DNA of 64,000 bases from Enterobacteriaceae bacterium (GTDB lineage: Bacteria; Pseudomonadota; Gammaproteobacteria; Enterobacterales; Enterobacteriaceae), in contig JAISKF010000023.1 of assembly GCA_031261005.1 (NCBI GenBank), positions 1 to 64,000 on the forward strand, read 5' to 3'. The notes under the pieces are model-generated. The model had not been told where the DNA came from, did no database searches, and saw only the letters and a list, made by a program, of their open reading frames with translations. The position numbers were made by a program, and so were the translations under genes. This document shows, piece after piece, positions 8,783 through 17,599 of this stretch (position 1 is its first letter; each line of letters opens with the position of its first letter).

Positions 8783-10135
8783 ATGCAACACAACTCCGTT
8801 CGTATGACAAGAGTATTAACCACACCTGCGTTAGTATTCTTTGGTTTGGCTTATATGGTTCCTTTAGGTATCTTCACCACTTATGGTCAAGTTACCGTAC
8901 TAAGCGAAGGTCACTTACCTGTGGCTTACGTGATCACTTTAGCTGCCGTTCTGTTTACTGCTCTCAGCTATTGCCGAATGACCAGCGCATTACCGCTTTC
9001 TGGTTCTGCTTACTCTTATGTTCAAAAAACATTCGGGGGTAATTTGGGCTTTCTGGTGGGCTGGACGCAATTACTTGATTATCTATTTTTGCCAATCATC
9101 AATTACATGGCGATTGGTATCTATTTACATGCGGAATTTCCGGCAATTCCGATGTGGTCAATTATTTGCGTGACGATCTTCATCGTTACAGCGTTGAATG
9201 TTTTAGGCATTAAGCTCGTTAGCTCGATGAATATGTTAATCATCGTGATGCAGCTCGCTTTTATTGCGCTGTTCCTTTATCTCTGCTTCCGTTCGCCGGT
9301 TGAGTTTGATCTCGAAACGTTGATGGCACCGATTACCGTACTGCAAAATCAAACCTCTGGATTATTTGCCGGTGCAGCGATTCTTTGTTTAGCGTTCTTA
9401 GGCTTCGATGCTATCTCAACAATGGCGGAAGAAACTAAAGACGCCAAGCGTTCGTTGCCGCGCGCTATTATGCTGACGGTGATTATTGCTGGCGTGATGT
9501 TTATCATCATTTCTTACTGCGCGCATTTAGTCTACCCCGCATGGCAGGACTTTATCCCTGATACCGATACCGCTTCGTTGGCAGTGATGCGTAAAGTGGG
9601 TGGAGCGCTGTTAGCGTCAGCGTTCACCTTTGCCTATGTCATTGGTGTGTTCGCCTCTGCAATGACTTCTCAAGCCAGTATTGTGCGTATTTTGTATGCT
9701 ATGGGACGTGAAGGTGTCGTGCCAAAATCGGTATTTGCCTATATTCACCCAAAACTAAAAACACCCGTGCTATCCATTATTTTTGTTGGTGTCACGTCAC
9801 TGTTCGCTTTAGTACTAGATCTGAACATGGTGGTGTCGATGATAAGTTTTGGTGCGCTGATTGCTTTCACGTTTGTGAATCTGACTGTTATTAAGCACTT
9901 TGTTATTGATAACCATGAAACACAAAACGCAGCGAAACAGTTTACCTATCTGGTTCTGCCATCAATCGGCGTGCTGCTGACATTATGGCTATGGACAAGT
10001 CTGGATATAGAAGCCTTAACCGTTGGTTTGATTTGGTTAGGTATTGGCATCACTTATCTGGCGGTGCTGACTAATGGTTTCCGTAAAACGCCGCCAGCGA
10101 TTTCGGCGGAAGAAATGGAACTGATTATCAGCTAA
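8783..10135 (+). CDS. APC-superfamily amino-acid/polyamine permease (PuuP-like)
   Basis: This 450-residue integral membrane protein has about 12 hydrophobic segments. It resembles the E. coli putrescine importer PuuP over its whole length: 'FFGLAYMVPLGIFTTYG' near the start, 'LPLSGSAYSYVQKTFGGNLGFLVGW' in TM2-3, 'FLGFDAISTMAEET.DAKRSLPRAI' in the middle, and 'RILYAMGREGVVPKSVF'. By family it imports an amino acid or polyamine using the proton gradient. The ATG at 8783 has only a distant GGAAGGG; the ATG at 8804 is an alternative. The amidohydrolase downstream, past a terminator, may use the imported compound. Confidence 0.8.
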   Translation: MQHNSVRMTRVLTTPALVFFGLAYMVPLGIFTTYGQVTVLSEGHLPVAYVITLAAVLFTALSYCRMTSALPLSGSAYSYVQKTFGGNLGFLVGWTQLLDYLFLPIINYMAIGIYLHAEFPAIPMWSIICVTIFIVTALNVLGIKLVSSMNMLIIVMQLAFIALFLYLCFRSPVEFDLETLMAPITVLQNQTSGLFAGAAILCLAFLGFDAISTMAEETKDAKRSLPRAIMLTVIIAGVMFIIISYCAHLVYPAWQDFIPDTDTASLAVMRKVGGALLASAFTFAYVIGVFASAMTSQASIVRILYAMGREGVVPKSVFAYIHPKLKTPVLSIIFVGVTSLFALVLDLNMVVSMISFGALIAFTFVNLTVIKHFVIDNHETQNAAKQFTYLVLPSIGVLLTLWLWTSLDIEALTVGLIWLGIGITYLAVLTNGFRKTPPAISAEEMELIIS

Positions 10136-10165
10136 TCAGGGCATAATTAGCAGTTGTTTGACCAC

Positions 10166-10193
10166 AACGGGGAGAAAATTAATTCTCCCCGTT
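10166..10193 (+). terminator. Rho-independent terminator after the permease gene
   Basis: AACGGGGAGAA pairs with TTCTCCCCGTT around a short AT loop and is followed by a T-rich tail, 30 bases after the permease stop. Confidence 0.85.
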
Positions 10194-10391
10194 TGCTATT
10201 TTGTAAATAGAACAGATAGATACCCAAGAGTTTTCAAATTGCAGATAGGCAGCCATTGCGTTTCTCCCGATAAGTTTAATAAATTAAGTGATTCGGGTAA
10301 GCGCAAGCAGCCAACACCGCTGCAATGTGCAAAAAACATATATTGCAATAGTGCTGATATGAATCCATACATACCAGTGAATTAATGACCA

Positions 10392-10423
10392 TGTGCGCCA
10401 TCTAACAGACAAGATGGTGTACA
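10392..10423. promoter_or_regulatory. 32-bp dyad just upstream of the amidohydrolase gene
   Basis: TGTGCGCCATCT and AGATGGTGTACA are inverted copies (10 of 12 pairs) separated by 8 bases, ending 15 bases before the start codon. This looks like an operator for a dimeric regulator or a stem-loop in the leader. The rest of the 10136-10438 gap holds only the permease terminator. Confidence 0.4.
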
Positions 10424-10438
10424 CAAAGTGGATAAATA

Positions 10439-12163
10439 ATGATGAGTAACAAACTAGCTGATGTCCTGTATTTTAATGGCTACATCTATACGGCTGATGC
10501 CGAAAACAGCGTTGTTGAAGCGATTGCGCTTGCCGCAGGAAAAATTTTGTCATGTGGTACTAAGCAACAACTGCAAGAATTTGTTACCCCACAAACCGAA
10601 CAGATCGATTTGCACGGTAATATGATGATGCCGGGCATTATTGATGGTCATTTGCACCCTTTTTGGGGCGGTCAGCAGCTTTGCGGCTGCCATCTAAATT
10701 ATGAATCACTGACCATTGAACAAATTTTAGAGCGTGTACAGCAACATCTGGATCAAGATGTTTTGAAAGGTGAAAACGACTGGTTAAGAGTCACTGCATG
10801 GCTGCGTCAGGGCATGATCCCTGCTGGTGTTGATATGTATCGTTCTGATATGGATCGCTTAAAGACCGTACGCCCTGTTATTTTGTTCTCCAACGATTGC
10901 CATACTTTACTGGCTAACAGCCGAGCACTGGAACTGTTTGGTCTGGATAAAAATACGCCAGAGCCGAGCGATGGCAAAATTGGGCGTTACGATAATGGCG
11001 AACTCAACGGCATTCTGGAAGATGCACCAGCAATGCGTGCCAGCGATAGCATTCCATCATGGAATGATGAACAATCGGTGAAAGTCGCCGCAATGGTACA
11101 ACATGCGCTGAATGCTCAAGGCGTGACTACTATTATGGACGCGCGCGTGTCAGAACAACAATTAGACGCATTTAGTACATTACAGAAACGCGGTGAGCTG
11201 ACGATTCGTTTTCAGGCTGCGCGTGAAATTACACCAGATGAAGCACACAGCGTTACTGCCGTTGCTGCTGCGGTTGATAAAGCCGTCGAGTTCGCTAATC
11301 AATATCATCAGGCAGAATGGACTCCTGAGCCGGGTATCGGATTGCGTAATATCAAAATGTTCGTCGATGGTGTATTACAGCCGCCAACCATGACCGCTTC
11401 GCTGCTAGAGCCTTACACCATTAATAACGGCACAGAGTCAGAACCAGACTGGCAAGTGACCGATCGTTATGGTGATCTCTATTTTACCCCTGCCATTCTT
11501 GATGAATTGATGGAAAAAATTGCCGCTGCGGGCTTTGATCCGCATCTGCATACCGTTGGTGAGGGCGCGATTTCCATCACTTTAGATGCTATTGAAAAAA
11601 TGCGCGCCGCGCACCCGGACAAAGATATTCGTCCGGCGCTGGCTCACAATGAATTAGTCGCGGCTAAGGATTATCAGCGCTTCGCCCGTTTAGGTGCGAT
11701 CGCTTGTTTGTCATTCCAATGGGCTGCACCAACGCAAGAGCTGATCGACGCAGAGCGTCAAATGCTTGGTGACGCGCGTTTTCAGGAGTTAGAACCTATC
11801 GCTAAATTTATTGATGCGGGCGCTACCGTTGCTTTCGGCAGCGACTGGCCCATCGATGGCTTAGATGAATGGTATGACTTGAAAGTTGCCGCAACTCGTC
11901 GCGGTCATACGATTAACGGCATTGTTCCGCCGCGTTTGGATAATGATCGTGACCTGACTGTTACTGAAATATTACGCGCGGCGACGATCAATTCAGCTTA
12001 CGCACAACATCGTGATGGTGTGATCGGTTCGCTGGAATCAGGTAAATTTGCCGATCTGATCGTGTTGGATCGCAATGTATTCCAGATCCCGACAGAAGAT
12101 ATTGAGAATGTGAAAGTGCTACGCACGGTAATAGGCGGAAAAATCGTTTATTGCGCTGAATAG
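10439..12163 (+). CDS. YtcJ-like metal-dependent amidohydrolase
   Basis: The 574 residues fit the amidohydrolase-3 (YtcJ/ExoR-like) family. The metal-binding 'IDGHLHPFWGG' (HxH) is at about residues 67-77, later histidines are in 'DPHLHTVGEGA' and 'LAHNELV', and the catalytic Asp is in 'FGSDWPIDG' near residue 467. The beta-sandwich halves at the two ends ('LYFNGYIYTADAENSVVEAIAL' and 'GKFADLIVLDRN') are typical. By family it hydrolyses an amide or similar bond; the substrate is unknown. It may act on what the upstream permease brings in. ATG 10439 and ATG 10442 are both possible starts. Confidence 0.85.
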   Translation: MMSNKLADVLYFNGYIYTADAENSVVEAIALAAGKILSCGTKQQLQEFVTPQTEQIDLHGNMMMPGIIDGHLHPFWGGQQLCGCHLNYESLTIEQILERVQQHLDQDVLKGENDWLRVTAWLRQGMIPAGVDMYRSDMDRLKTVRPVILFSNDCHTLLANSRALELFGLDKNTPEPSDGKIGRYDNGELNGILEDAPAMRASDSIPSWNDEQSVKVAAMVQHALNAQGVTTIMDARVSEQQLDAFSTLQKRGELTIRFQAAREITPDEAHSVTAVAAAVDKAVEFANQYHQAEWTPEPGIGLRNIKMFVDGVLQPPTMTASLLEPYTINNGTESEPDWQVTDRYGDLYFTPAILDELMEKIAAAGFDPHLHTVGEGAISITLDAIEKMRAAHPDKDIRPALAHNELVAAKDYQRFARLGAIACLSFQWAAPTQELIDAERQMLGDARFQELEPIAKFIDAGATVAFGSDWPIDGLDEWYDLKVAATRRGHTINGIVPPRLDNDRDLTVTEILRAATINSAYAQHRDGVIGSLESGKFADLIVLDRNVFQIPTEDIENVKVLRTVIGGKIVYCAE

Positions 12164-12236
12164 TAATTAACCCTCTGGTTTAGATAGGAAAATGGTCAAA
12201 ACAATAGATTAATATATTGATAATAAAGAATAATTC

Positions 12237-12294
12237 GTAGGGACGGCAATCTGCCGCCCGCATTAACAACGCGGCGACAGATTGTCGCCTCTAC
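12237..12294. repeat. Short inverted-repeat (MITE-like) element, copy 2
   Basis: The left end GTAGGGACGGCAATCTGCCG and the right end, read on the minus strand as GTAGAGGCGACAATCTGTCG, are inverted copies of each other and match the ends of the element at 2562-2641. It sits between two convergent genes, where it could also act as a terminator hairpin. The rest of the 12164-12390 gap shows one more short motif, AGACGGGGTAG, that recurs near 30483. Confidence 0.65.
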
Positions 12295-12390
12295 GGAACA
12301 TGACATAATTATTTGAAATTTATTGCAGACAGACGGGGTAGTTAAAAATACCGGTACGGTGTTAACAGAAACAACCCCGCCCGCACTGCG

Positions 12391-13587
12391 TTACGACATC
12401 ACCGCAGCAAACGCTTGCGCGACGCGCTCTACATTACGGCTGTTTAATCCGGTTAAACACATACGTCCGTTTCTAACCAGATAAATCGCAAACTCATTTT
12501 TCAGGCGATCAACTTGTTCTGGTGTCAAACCGGTATAACTAAACATGCCGGTTTGTTTCACCAGATAACTGGAATCACAATCCGGTAATGCTTGCGCCAT
12601 CACTTCCACCATCGTCTGACGCATCTGCAAAATGCGGTTACGCATTTCATCTACTTCGGCAAGCCAAGTAGCTTTTAATTGCGGATCAGTCAGCACGGTA
12701 GAAACAATCTGTGCGCCGGTTAATGGCGGGCTGGAGTAGTTGCGGCGCACGGTCGCTTTTAATTGCCCCTGAACGCGATTGGCTTCTTCGGCATCATCAC
12801 AAAATACCGATAATCCGCCGCAGCGTTCGCCATAAATAGAGAAATTCTTTGAATACGAATTGGATAAAAACGCAGGCAAACCAGCGGCAGCAACGGCGCG
12901 AATCACATAAGCATCTTCATCAAGACTTTTACTGAATCCTTGATAAGCGATGTCCATAAAGGCGATCAATTCACGTTCTGCCAGCACAGCAATGATTTGA
13001 TCCCACTGTGCCGGTACTAAATCCGCACCGGTTGGATTATGGCAGCATGGGTGCAGCAGTACGATGCTTTTTGCCGGTAGCGTTTTCAGCGTGGCAAGCA
13101 TTTGCTCAAATGCCACGCCGCGCGTTTCGCTATCAAAATAAGGATAGCGATTCACTTTCATGCCTGCGCCCTCAAAAATGGCGACATGATTATCCCAAGT
13201 CGGGTTGCTCACCCAAACTTCGGAATTCGGGAAATAGGTTTTCAGAAAGTCTGCACCGACTTTCAGCGCGCCAGAACCGCCAAGCGTCTGAATCGTCGCC
13301 ACACGATTAGCTAACAACGCTGGATGTCCTTCACCAAGTAATAACTGCTGTGTTGCCGTGCGATAAGCAGGCATTCCGTCCATTGGCAGATAGAGCAACG
13401 GATCATGATTTGTTTTATACAAGCGCTCTTTTGCCTGTGCCACAGAGTTTAAAACTGGCACTCGCCCCTGTTCGTCATAGTAGAGACCAATGCTTAAATT
13501 AACTTTTGATTCGCGGTTATCCTTTGAGAACTCTTCCATTAGCGAAAGAATCGGATCACCAGCATATTTATTCACATGTTGAAACAT
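12391..13587 (-). CDS. tyrB: Aromatic amino-acid aminotransferase TyrB
   Basis: The 398 residues are close to E. coli TyrB throughout, from '[20 protein letters not shown]' to '[15 protein letters not shown]'. This class I PLP enzyme makes tyrosine, phenylalanine and also leucine or aspartate from their 2-oxo acids with glutamate as donor. The PLP lysine is in '[17 protein letters not shown]' (about residue 246), the Asn/Asp cofactor contacts in '[12 protein letters not shown]' and 'DIAYQGF', and the carboxylate-binding Arg in 'RMCLTGLN'. AspC is the close paralogue; the N-terminal match and the '[20 protein letters not shown]' block favour TyrB. It is a single gene. Confidence 0.88.
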   Translation of the reverse strand: MFQHVNKYAGDPILSLMEEFSKDNRESKVNLSIGLYYDEQGRVPVLNSVAQAKERLYKTNHDPLLYLPMDGMPAYRTATQQLLLGEGHPALLANRVATIQTLGGSGALKVGADFLKTYFPNSEVWVSNPTWDNHVAIFEGAGMKVNRYPYFDSETRGVAFEQMLATLKTLPAKSIVLLHPCCHNPTGADLVPAQWDQIIAVLAERELIAFMDIAYQGFSKSLDEDAYVIRAVAAAGLPAFLSNSYSKNFSIYGERCGGLSVFCDDAEEANRVQGQLKATVRRNYSSPPLTGAQIVSTVLTDPQLKATWLAEVDEMRNRILQMRQTMVEVMAQALPDCDSSYLVKQTGMFSYTGLTPEQVDRLKNEFAIYLVRNGRMCLTGLNSRNVERVAQAFAAVMS

Positions 13588-13697
13588 TCCCTACCTCTAG
13601 TGATATTGGCTTTTTGATTTGATGTTTGCACAGTTTAGCGCCCGTCACTTTATTACATAATGGCTATATCCGTCATCTTTCAAGTTGCAAAATACAG

Positions 13698-13721
13698 GGG
13701 CAACCGACAATGATTGCCCTC
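13698..13721. repeat. Short palindromic repeat, copy 1
   Basis: GGGCAACC...GATTGCCCTC forms a small hairpin between tyrB and luxI. A near-copy stands at 15897-15919 after luxR, so the two copies bracket the quorum-sensing genes. Confidence 0.5.
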
Positions 13722-13751
13722 TGATTGTGAAACTAACTCACTATTTTTGTA

Positions 13752-14309
13752 TCAATTTATGTCAATAATACAGGCGATAACGGGGTGTCCATCAATTAAA
13801 ACGGGTGCGCCGCCACGGTGAACTTTATACCCTAATCCTTTAATTAATCGCTCTACCGCTAACGGTGAAACCGTAATAATGGTCGTCACTTGAAATTGTT
13901 TTAAATAATTAATCGACTCTTCAAGTAATCCTGCGGCGACTACCGATGACAAACTGCCCTTTTGTTTTTCCAGACTTGAAGCGTTTAAGTCCAGCGCGGA
14001 GAATCGTGAAATTTCCCAAATCATCGGTGAATGCGGCGGCGGATTACCATTGAGTAACTGCGGAAAAACTTCACTTAAAAGATAAGGTTCGCTGGTAGGT
14101 AATAATCGTGAACAGCCAATAATTTCTTTATGGTTATTGCGGGCAATTACATAAATTGTATCTGGCTTATCAAATTGATCCCGTTCAAATCCAATAGGTG
14201 TATCTAATTCCCAGCCTAATTTTTCGATAAAAACTTTATAGCGATAAGCAGCAAGCTCATTTTCTAATCCGCAAGGTAAACTCTCTGTCGAACCTGATAA
14301 AAATTCCAT
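13752..14309 (-). CDS. luxI-like: LuxI-family N-acyl-homoserine lactone synthase
   Basis: The 185 residues match LuxI-type synthases, which make acyl-homoserine lactone signals from S-adenosylmethionine and acyl-ACP. The conserved residues are present: Arg and Phe in 'RYKVFIEKLGW' (residues 23-33), the Trp in that block, two Asp in 'FERDQFDKPDTIYV', Arg in 'GCSRLLPT', and Glu and Arg in 'WEISRF'. The later block 'ITVSPLAVERLIKGLGY' resembles LasI more than LuxI. A lux box lies 71-90 bases upstream, so it is probably autoinduced by the nearby LuxR. The acyl chain of the product cannot be read from the sequence with confidence. Confidence 0.93.
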   Translation of the reverse strand: MEFLSGSTESLPCGLENELAAYRYKVFIEKLGWELDTPIGFERDQFDKPDTIYVIARNNHKEIIGCSRLLPTSEPYLLSEVFPQLLNGNPPPHSPMIWEISRFSALDLNASSLEKQKGSLSSVVAAGLLEESINYLKQFQVTTIITVSPLAVERLIKGLGYKVHRGGAPVLIDGHPVIACIIDIN

Positions 14310-14379
14310 AATTTGTATTCCTATATTATTAATTACATGAGTGGAAAACCATATTAATAATATTGGAATACCGTTCGTA

Positions 14380-14399
14380 ACCTGTCAGATCTACCAGCT
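14380..14399. promoter_or_regulatory. lux box upstream of luxI
   Basis: ACCTGTCAGATCTACCAGCT is a 20-bp imperfect palindrome that fits the lux-box consensus at about 16 of 20 positions. On the minus strand a good -10 (TATTAAT, 14353-14359) lies downstream. This puts the box centre about 42 bases before the expected transcript start, the classic class II LuxR activation geometry. Confidence 0.7.
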
Positions 14400-14404
14400 A
14401 TAAA

Positions 14405-14854
14405 TCAAACTAATTGCGTGATATATTGAAAAATTTTATTTTCCCAGCCAATTTGCGCTATTTTGTTATCCAATTGTTGCTGAATAAATTGCTCTTCATT
14501 CAATGCGACTAATGTCTCGCTCAGCTCTCTGACGTGAAAAGCAACGTTGCTAAAGACACCGCCAGTTTTGACATAATGACAATTGGCATTCTCATAGCAC
14601 AATTCCCAATCCCAACCAATTGATATAATTGGTGATATTTTGCTTACCCATTCGGTATATCCATTGATGACAGTAAGCGTACCGCCTAGTGAATGCTGGC
14701 TGGCTGGCTCTTCATAAGCCGCTGAATGCAGATGAACAAACTCAATATTGTCAAAAAAATCCAACTCGACGCTAACCCGAAAATCATCTGTTAACATGAC
14801 CAACTGTGTTAGCTCTTTGCTATTTCCGTTGTCAGCATCACTATTACTTGACAT
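14405..14854 (-). CDS. RsaM-like (DUF4902) quorum-sensing modulator
   Basis: The 149-residue product lies between luxI and luxR and has the features I associate with the RsaM/DUF4902 family: a short acidic N-terminus, 'GYTEWVS' near residue 65, and 'ISIGWDWELCY' shortly after. RsaM proteins of Pseudomonas fuscovaginae, TofM of Burkholderia glumae and AbaM of Acinetobacter sit in the same place and damp or tune AHL production; their mechanism is not settled. The ATG at 14854 is chosen over 14866 because the longer start would include the GGAG ribosome-binding site. It is transcribed toward luxI, ending 6 bases before the lux box. Confidence 0.75.
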   Translation of the reverse strand: MSSNSDADNGNSKELTQLVMLTDDFRVSVELDFFDNIEFVHLHSAAYEEPASQHSLGGTLTVINGYTEWVSKISPIISIGWDWELCYENANCHYVKTGGVFSNVAFHVRELSETLVALNEEQFIQQQLDNKIAQIGWENKIFQYITQLV

Positions 14855-14866
14855 TCTCTTCTCCAT

Positions 14867-15130
14867 AAGACCAATTTGATGACGTTTTTACTATAAAAAA
14901 GTACAAATGTTAATACACGAATTATTTGCATATTAAAATAATAACGTTAGTATACTAATTACTTTCGATAGTAGTTAGCAAACTATAGATAAAGTAAGTT
15001 ATGATATATAACAGAGCTAACTATCTGACAGACTAAGTAAGTACGCCCGCAACATTATACTTTGTATTGGTTGTAATTAATCTGTCATAGGATATATATA
15101 ACTGGACGTATTGTAATCAAGGAGAAGGCT
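14867..15130. promoter_or_regulatory. Divergent promoter region between rsaM-like gene and luxR
   Basis: This AT-rich 264-base region must hold both promoters. TAGTTAGC and GCTAACTA form a spaced inverted pair (about 14973 to 15023). No second lux box is seen, which suggests that neither gene is under direct class II LuxR control. Confidence 0.35.
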
Positions 15131-15841
15131 TTGAAGATTAATCTATATAGAACAAATGAGAATTTATCTAAAGCCAAAAATATTGATACTTTTTTCACCA
15201 CGATGCAAAAAGCAGCCAGTGATCTTGGATTTGAATACTGTGCTTATGGCGTGTGTCCCGTCTATTCACCAGAACCCAGCGTACCGCGTGTTATTAACAA
15301 TTATCCAAAAGAATGGAACTCAACCTACCTTACTAATAATTATTTTGAAATTGATCCTACTGTTCATCATGGTTTACGTTCAACACAAGCATTGTTTTGG
15401 GAAGCAAAAGTTTTCAAAGACGCACCGCACTTTTGGGAAGAAGCCAAATCATTCGGTCTCCGCTATGGTCTTTCTCAATCACAGAAAGATGCTTGCGGCA
15501 GAATAGGAATGCTGACTTTTGCCAGTGAAAATCAAAACTACACCTCAAAAATGTTACTGCGCCAGGCACCCTCGCTTATCTGGTTGTCTCAAATCGCCCA
15601 TCATCGTCTAGCTGAATATTTATTGCCGCAGGAATGCAGCGATATTGATTGTCAATTAACTAAGCGGGAACAAGATATTTTACGCTGGACTGCTGAGGGG
15701 AAGACATCGAGTGAAATTTCAGCATTAATGTCGATCAGTGACAGAACGGTTAATTTTCACGTGAATAATATTCTGAAAAAATTATCTGTACCGAATAAAA
15801 CGGCTGCCACAGTAAAAGCAATGGTTCTGAATATGCTTTAA
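15131..15841 (+). CDS. luxR-like: LuxR-family quorum-sensing transcriptional regulator
   Basis: The 236 residues have the two-domain LuxR layout. The N-terminal autoinducer-binding domain carries 'NNYPKEWNSTYLTNNYFEIDPTVHHG' (the Trp, Tyr, Asp and Pro that line the acyl-homoserine lactone pocket) and 'LFWEAKVF'. The C-terminal GerE helix-turn-helix is 'LTKREQDILRWTAEGKTSSEIS' followed by 'SDRTVNFHVNNILKKL'. The start is a TTG at 15131, supported by GGAGAAGG 6 bases ahead; the first ATG would cut into the domain. It probably binds the lux box before luxI. The gene is divergent from the RsaM-like gene. Confidence 0.92.
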   Translation: MKINLYRTNENLSKAKNIDTFFTTMQKAASDLGFEYCAYGVCPVYSPEPSVPRVINNYPKEWNSTYLTNNYFEIDPTVHHGLRSTQALFWEAKVFKDAPHFWEEAKSFGLRYGLSQSQKDACGRIGMLTFASENQNYTSKMLLRQAPSLIWLSQIAHHRLAEYLLPQECSDIDCQLTKREQDILRWTAEGKTSSEISALMSISDRTVNFHVNNILKKLSVPNKTAATVKAMVLNML

Positions 15842-15896
15842 TGGATTAAATTTTTAAATATTTTTATTTTAATTATATAGAAATCATAAATATATC

Positions 15897-15919
15897 GGGC
15901 AACCACAAGGATTGCCCTC
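15897..15919. repeat. Short palindromic repeat, copy 2
   Basis: GGGCAACC...GATTGCCCTC lies 56 bases after luxR. It matches 13698-13721. It may serve as a terminator hairpin, but no T-run follows. Confidence 0.5.
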
Positions 15920-15970
15920 ACAAATCATCAATACCGGTTTTCACCAAAATGACGATTAATATCTGATCAA

Positions 15971-16183
15971 TTAAACATTCTTACGTTCAATCGTCTCATC
16001 GCCCCAATACAGAATATCAGCATCAGTTTTACTGAATGCCAGAGGCAGCACGTCATCACAACCTTCGTCCCAAATCTGTTGAGCTTTTATTTCGTCATCT
16101 TTTGCTATCTCAAAAATTGCCTGAGCAATTTCGATAGAGGTTTCACGAACTGTTGCCCATTCTTTGATTTTTAAATCATGCAT
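15971..16183 (-). CDS. yccJ: YccJ-family protein
   Basis: This 70-residue soluble protein aligns with E. coli YccJ along its length: '[20 protein letters not shown]', '[10 protein letters not shown]', and the ending '[15 protein letters not shown]'. The function of YccJ is unknown; in E. coli it lies beside wrbA, which is not seen here. TTTGGAG precedes the ATG. It is the only gene between luxR and yqhD. Confidence 0.9.
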   Translation of the reverse strand: MHDLKIKEWATVRETSIEIAQAIFEIAKDDEIKAQQIWDEGCDDVLPLAFSKTDADILYWGDETIERKNV

Positions 16184-16329
16184 TTCAATATCTCCAAAAC
16201 GGTTTAATGAAGGTGTGCTTTAAAATAGTATTAGCCTACTCACTAGAGTATTACTCAACCTTGTGATTTTGCACAATAATAAATGATCAGTAAACGTACA
16301 ATTCGTAAACAGCATCAGTATGAATGGCA

Positions 16330-16348
16330 CTTTCTGCGCGCCAGAAAG
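16330..16348. promoter_or_regulatory. Dyad in the yqhD upstream region
   Basis: CTTTCTG and CAGAAAG are perfect inverted arms around CGCGC, about 94 bases before the yqhD start. In E. coli the AraC-type regulator YqhC controls yqhD; that gene is not seen in this window. Confidence 0.3.
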
Positions 16349-16441
16349 CATCAGATCAGAAAATAATGAAAAGTGCTATGCTTCTAACATCAATAATCCG
16401 GTATTTTTTTATTCACTAATTTACGGTCAGGATTTACTACT

Positions 16442-17599
16442 ATGAATAATTTCAGTCTTCATCTTGCTACAAAAGTACTCTTTGGTCAGGGACAGATCGC
16501 ACATCTCGCTTCGGTTATCCCTGCTGATGCCAGAGTTCTGATTACTTACGGCGGCGGCAGTATCAAGCGTAATGGCGTTTTAGATCAGGTTCATAGCGCA
16601 TTGAAAAACTATACTTTGTTTGAATTTGGCGGCATCGAACCCAATCCGACGTTTGAAACCTTAATGAAAGCCGTTGAAGTCGTTCACAACAATAAAATTA
16701 ATTTCCTGCTTGCTGTTGGCGGCGGTTCGGTACTTGATGGCACCAAATTTATTGCGGCTGCCGCAGATTATGTCGGTGAAACGTGGGACATCGTCGCCAG
16801 CGGCGGCAAAAGCGTGACAAAAGCGCTGCCGATCGGCGCAGTCTTGACTTTGCCAGCTACCGGATCAGAAATGAATGCCGGAGCAGTAATTAGCCGGAAA
16901 GAAACCGGTGATAAGCAGGCTTTCCATTCACCATATGTGTTACCGCGTTTCGCTATTCTTGATCCATTAACTACCTATTCACTGCCGCCGCGTCAGGTTG
17001 CAAACGGTGTTATCGATGCCTTTGTGCATACAATGGAGCAGTATTTAACTTATCCTGTTGATGCCAAAGTACAAGATCGCTTTGCCGAAGGTATTTTACT
17101 CACGCTGATCGAAGAAGGTCCAAAAGCCCTGAAAGAACCGGAAAACTATGCTGTGCGTGCCAATATTATGTGGAGCGCGACAATGGCATTGAATGGTTTG
17201 ATTGGTGCAGGCGTACCGCAAGACTGGGCCACGCACATGTTAGGGCACGAACTTACCGCGATGCACGGTTTAGATCACGCACAGACATTAGCTATTATTC
17301 TGCCTGCTATAATGCGCGCGAAGAAAACGCAAAAATGGGAAAAATTATTACAATACGCCGAACGAGTTTGGGGCATTGATCGTGGAACGGAAGATGAACG
17401 TATTGAAGCCGCAATTAAGAAGACCGAACAATTCTTCCAGCAAATGGGCGCACCAACTCGTTTGTCCGATTATCAGCTAGATGGCAGTTCTATTCCGGCG
17501 CTGATCAAAAAGCTGGAAGAACACGGCATGACGCATCTGGGTGAACACGGTGATATTACGCTGGAAGAGAGTTTGAAGATTTATCAATCCGCGCGTTAA
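16442..17599 (+). CDS. yqhD: NADPH-dependent aldehyde reductase YqhD
   Basis: The 385 residues are very close to E. coli YqhD (387 aa). This iron-type alcohol dehydrogenase reduces short-chain and toxic aldehydes with NADPH. The cofactor loops 'ITYGGGSIKRNGVL' and 'AVGGGSVLDGTKFIA' are present. The metal ligands are Asp and His in 'NGVIDAFVHTMEQ' and two His in 'GHELTAMHGLDHAQ'. The stop codon overlaps the nikR stop on the other strand by 4 bases. Confidence 0.95.
   Translation: MNNFSLHLATKVLFGQGQIAHLASVIPADARVLITYGGGSIKRNGVLDQVHSALKNYTLFEFGGIEPNPTFETLMKAVEVVHNNKINFLLAVGGGSVLDGTKFIAAAADYVGETWDIVASGGKSVTKALPIGAVLTLPATGSEMNAGAVISRKETGDKQAFHSPYVLPRFAILDPLTTYSLPPRQVANGVIDAFVHTMEQYLTYPVDAKVQDRFAEGILLTLIEEGPKALKEPENYAVRANIMWSATMALNGLIGAGVPQDWATHMLGHELTAMHGLDHAQTLAIILPAIMRAKKTQKWEKLLQYAERVWGIDRGTEDERIEAAIKKTEQFFQQMGAPTRLSDYQLDGSSIPALIKKLEEHGMTHLGEHGDITLEESLKIYQSAR

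Noticed and set aside
10158..10385. A 75-codon plus-strand ORF between the permease and amidohydrolase
   Set aside because: It starts in front of the permease terminator and runs through it, and it lacks any recognisable domain.
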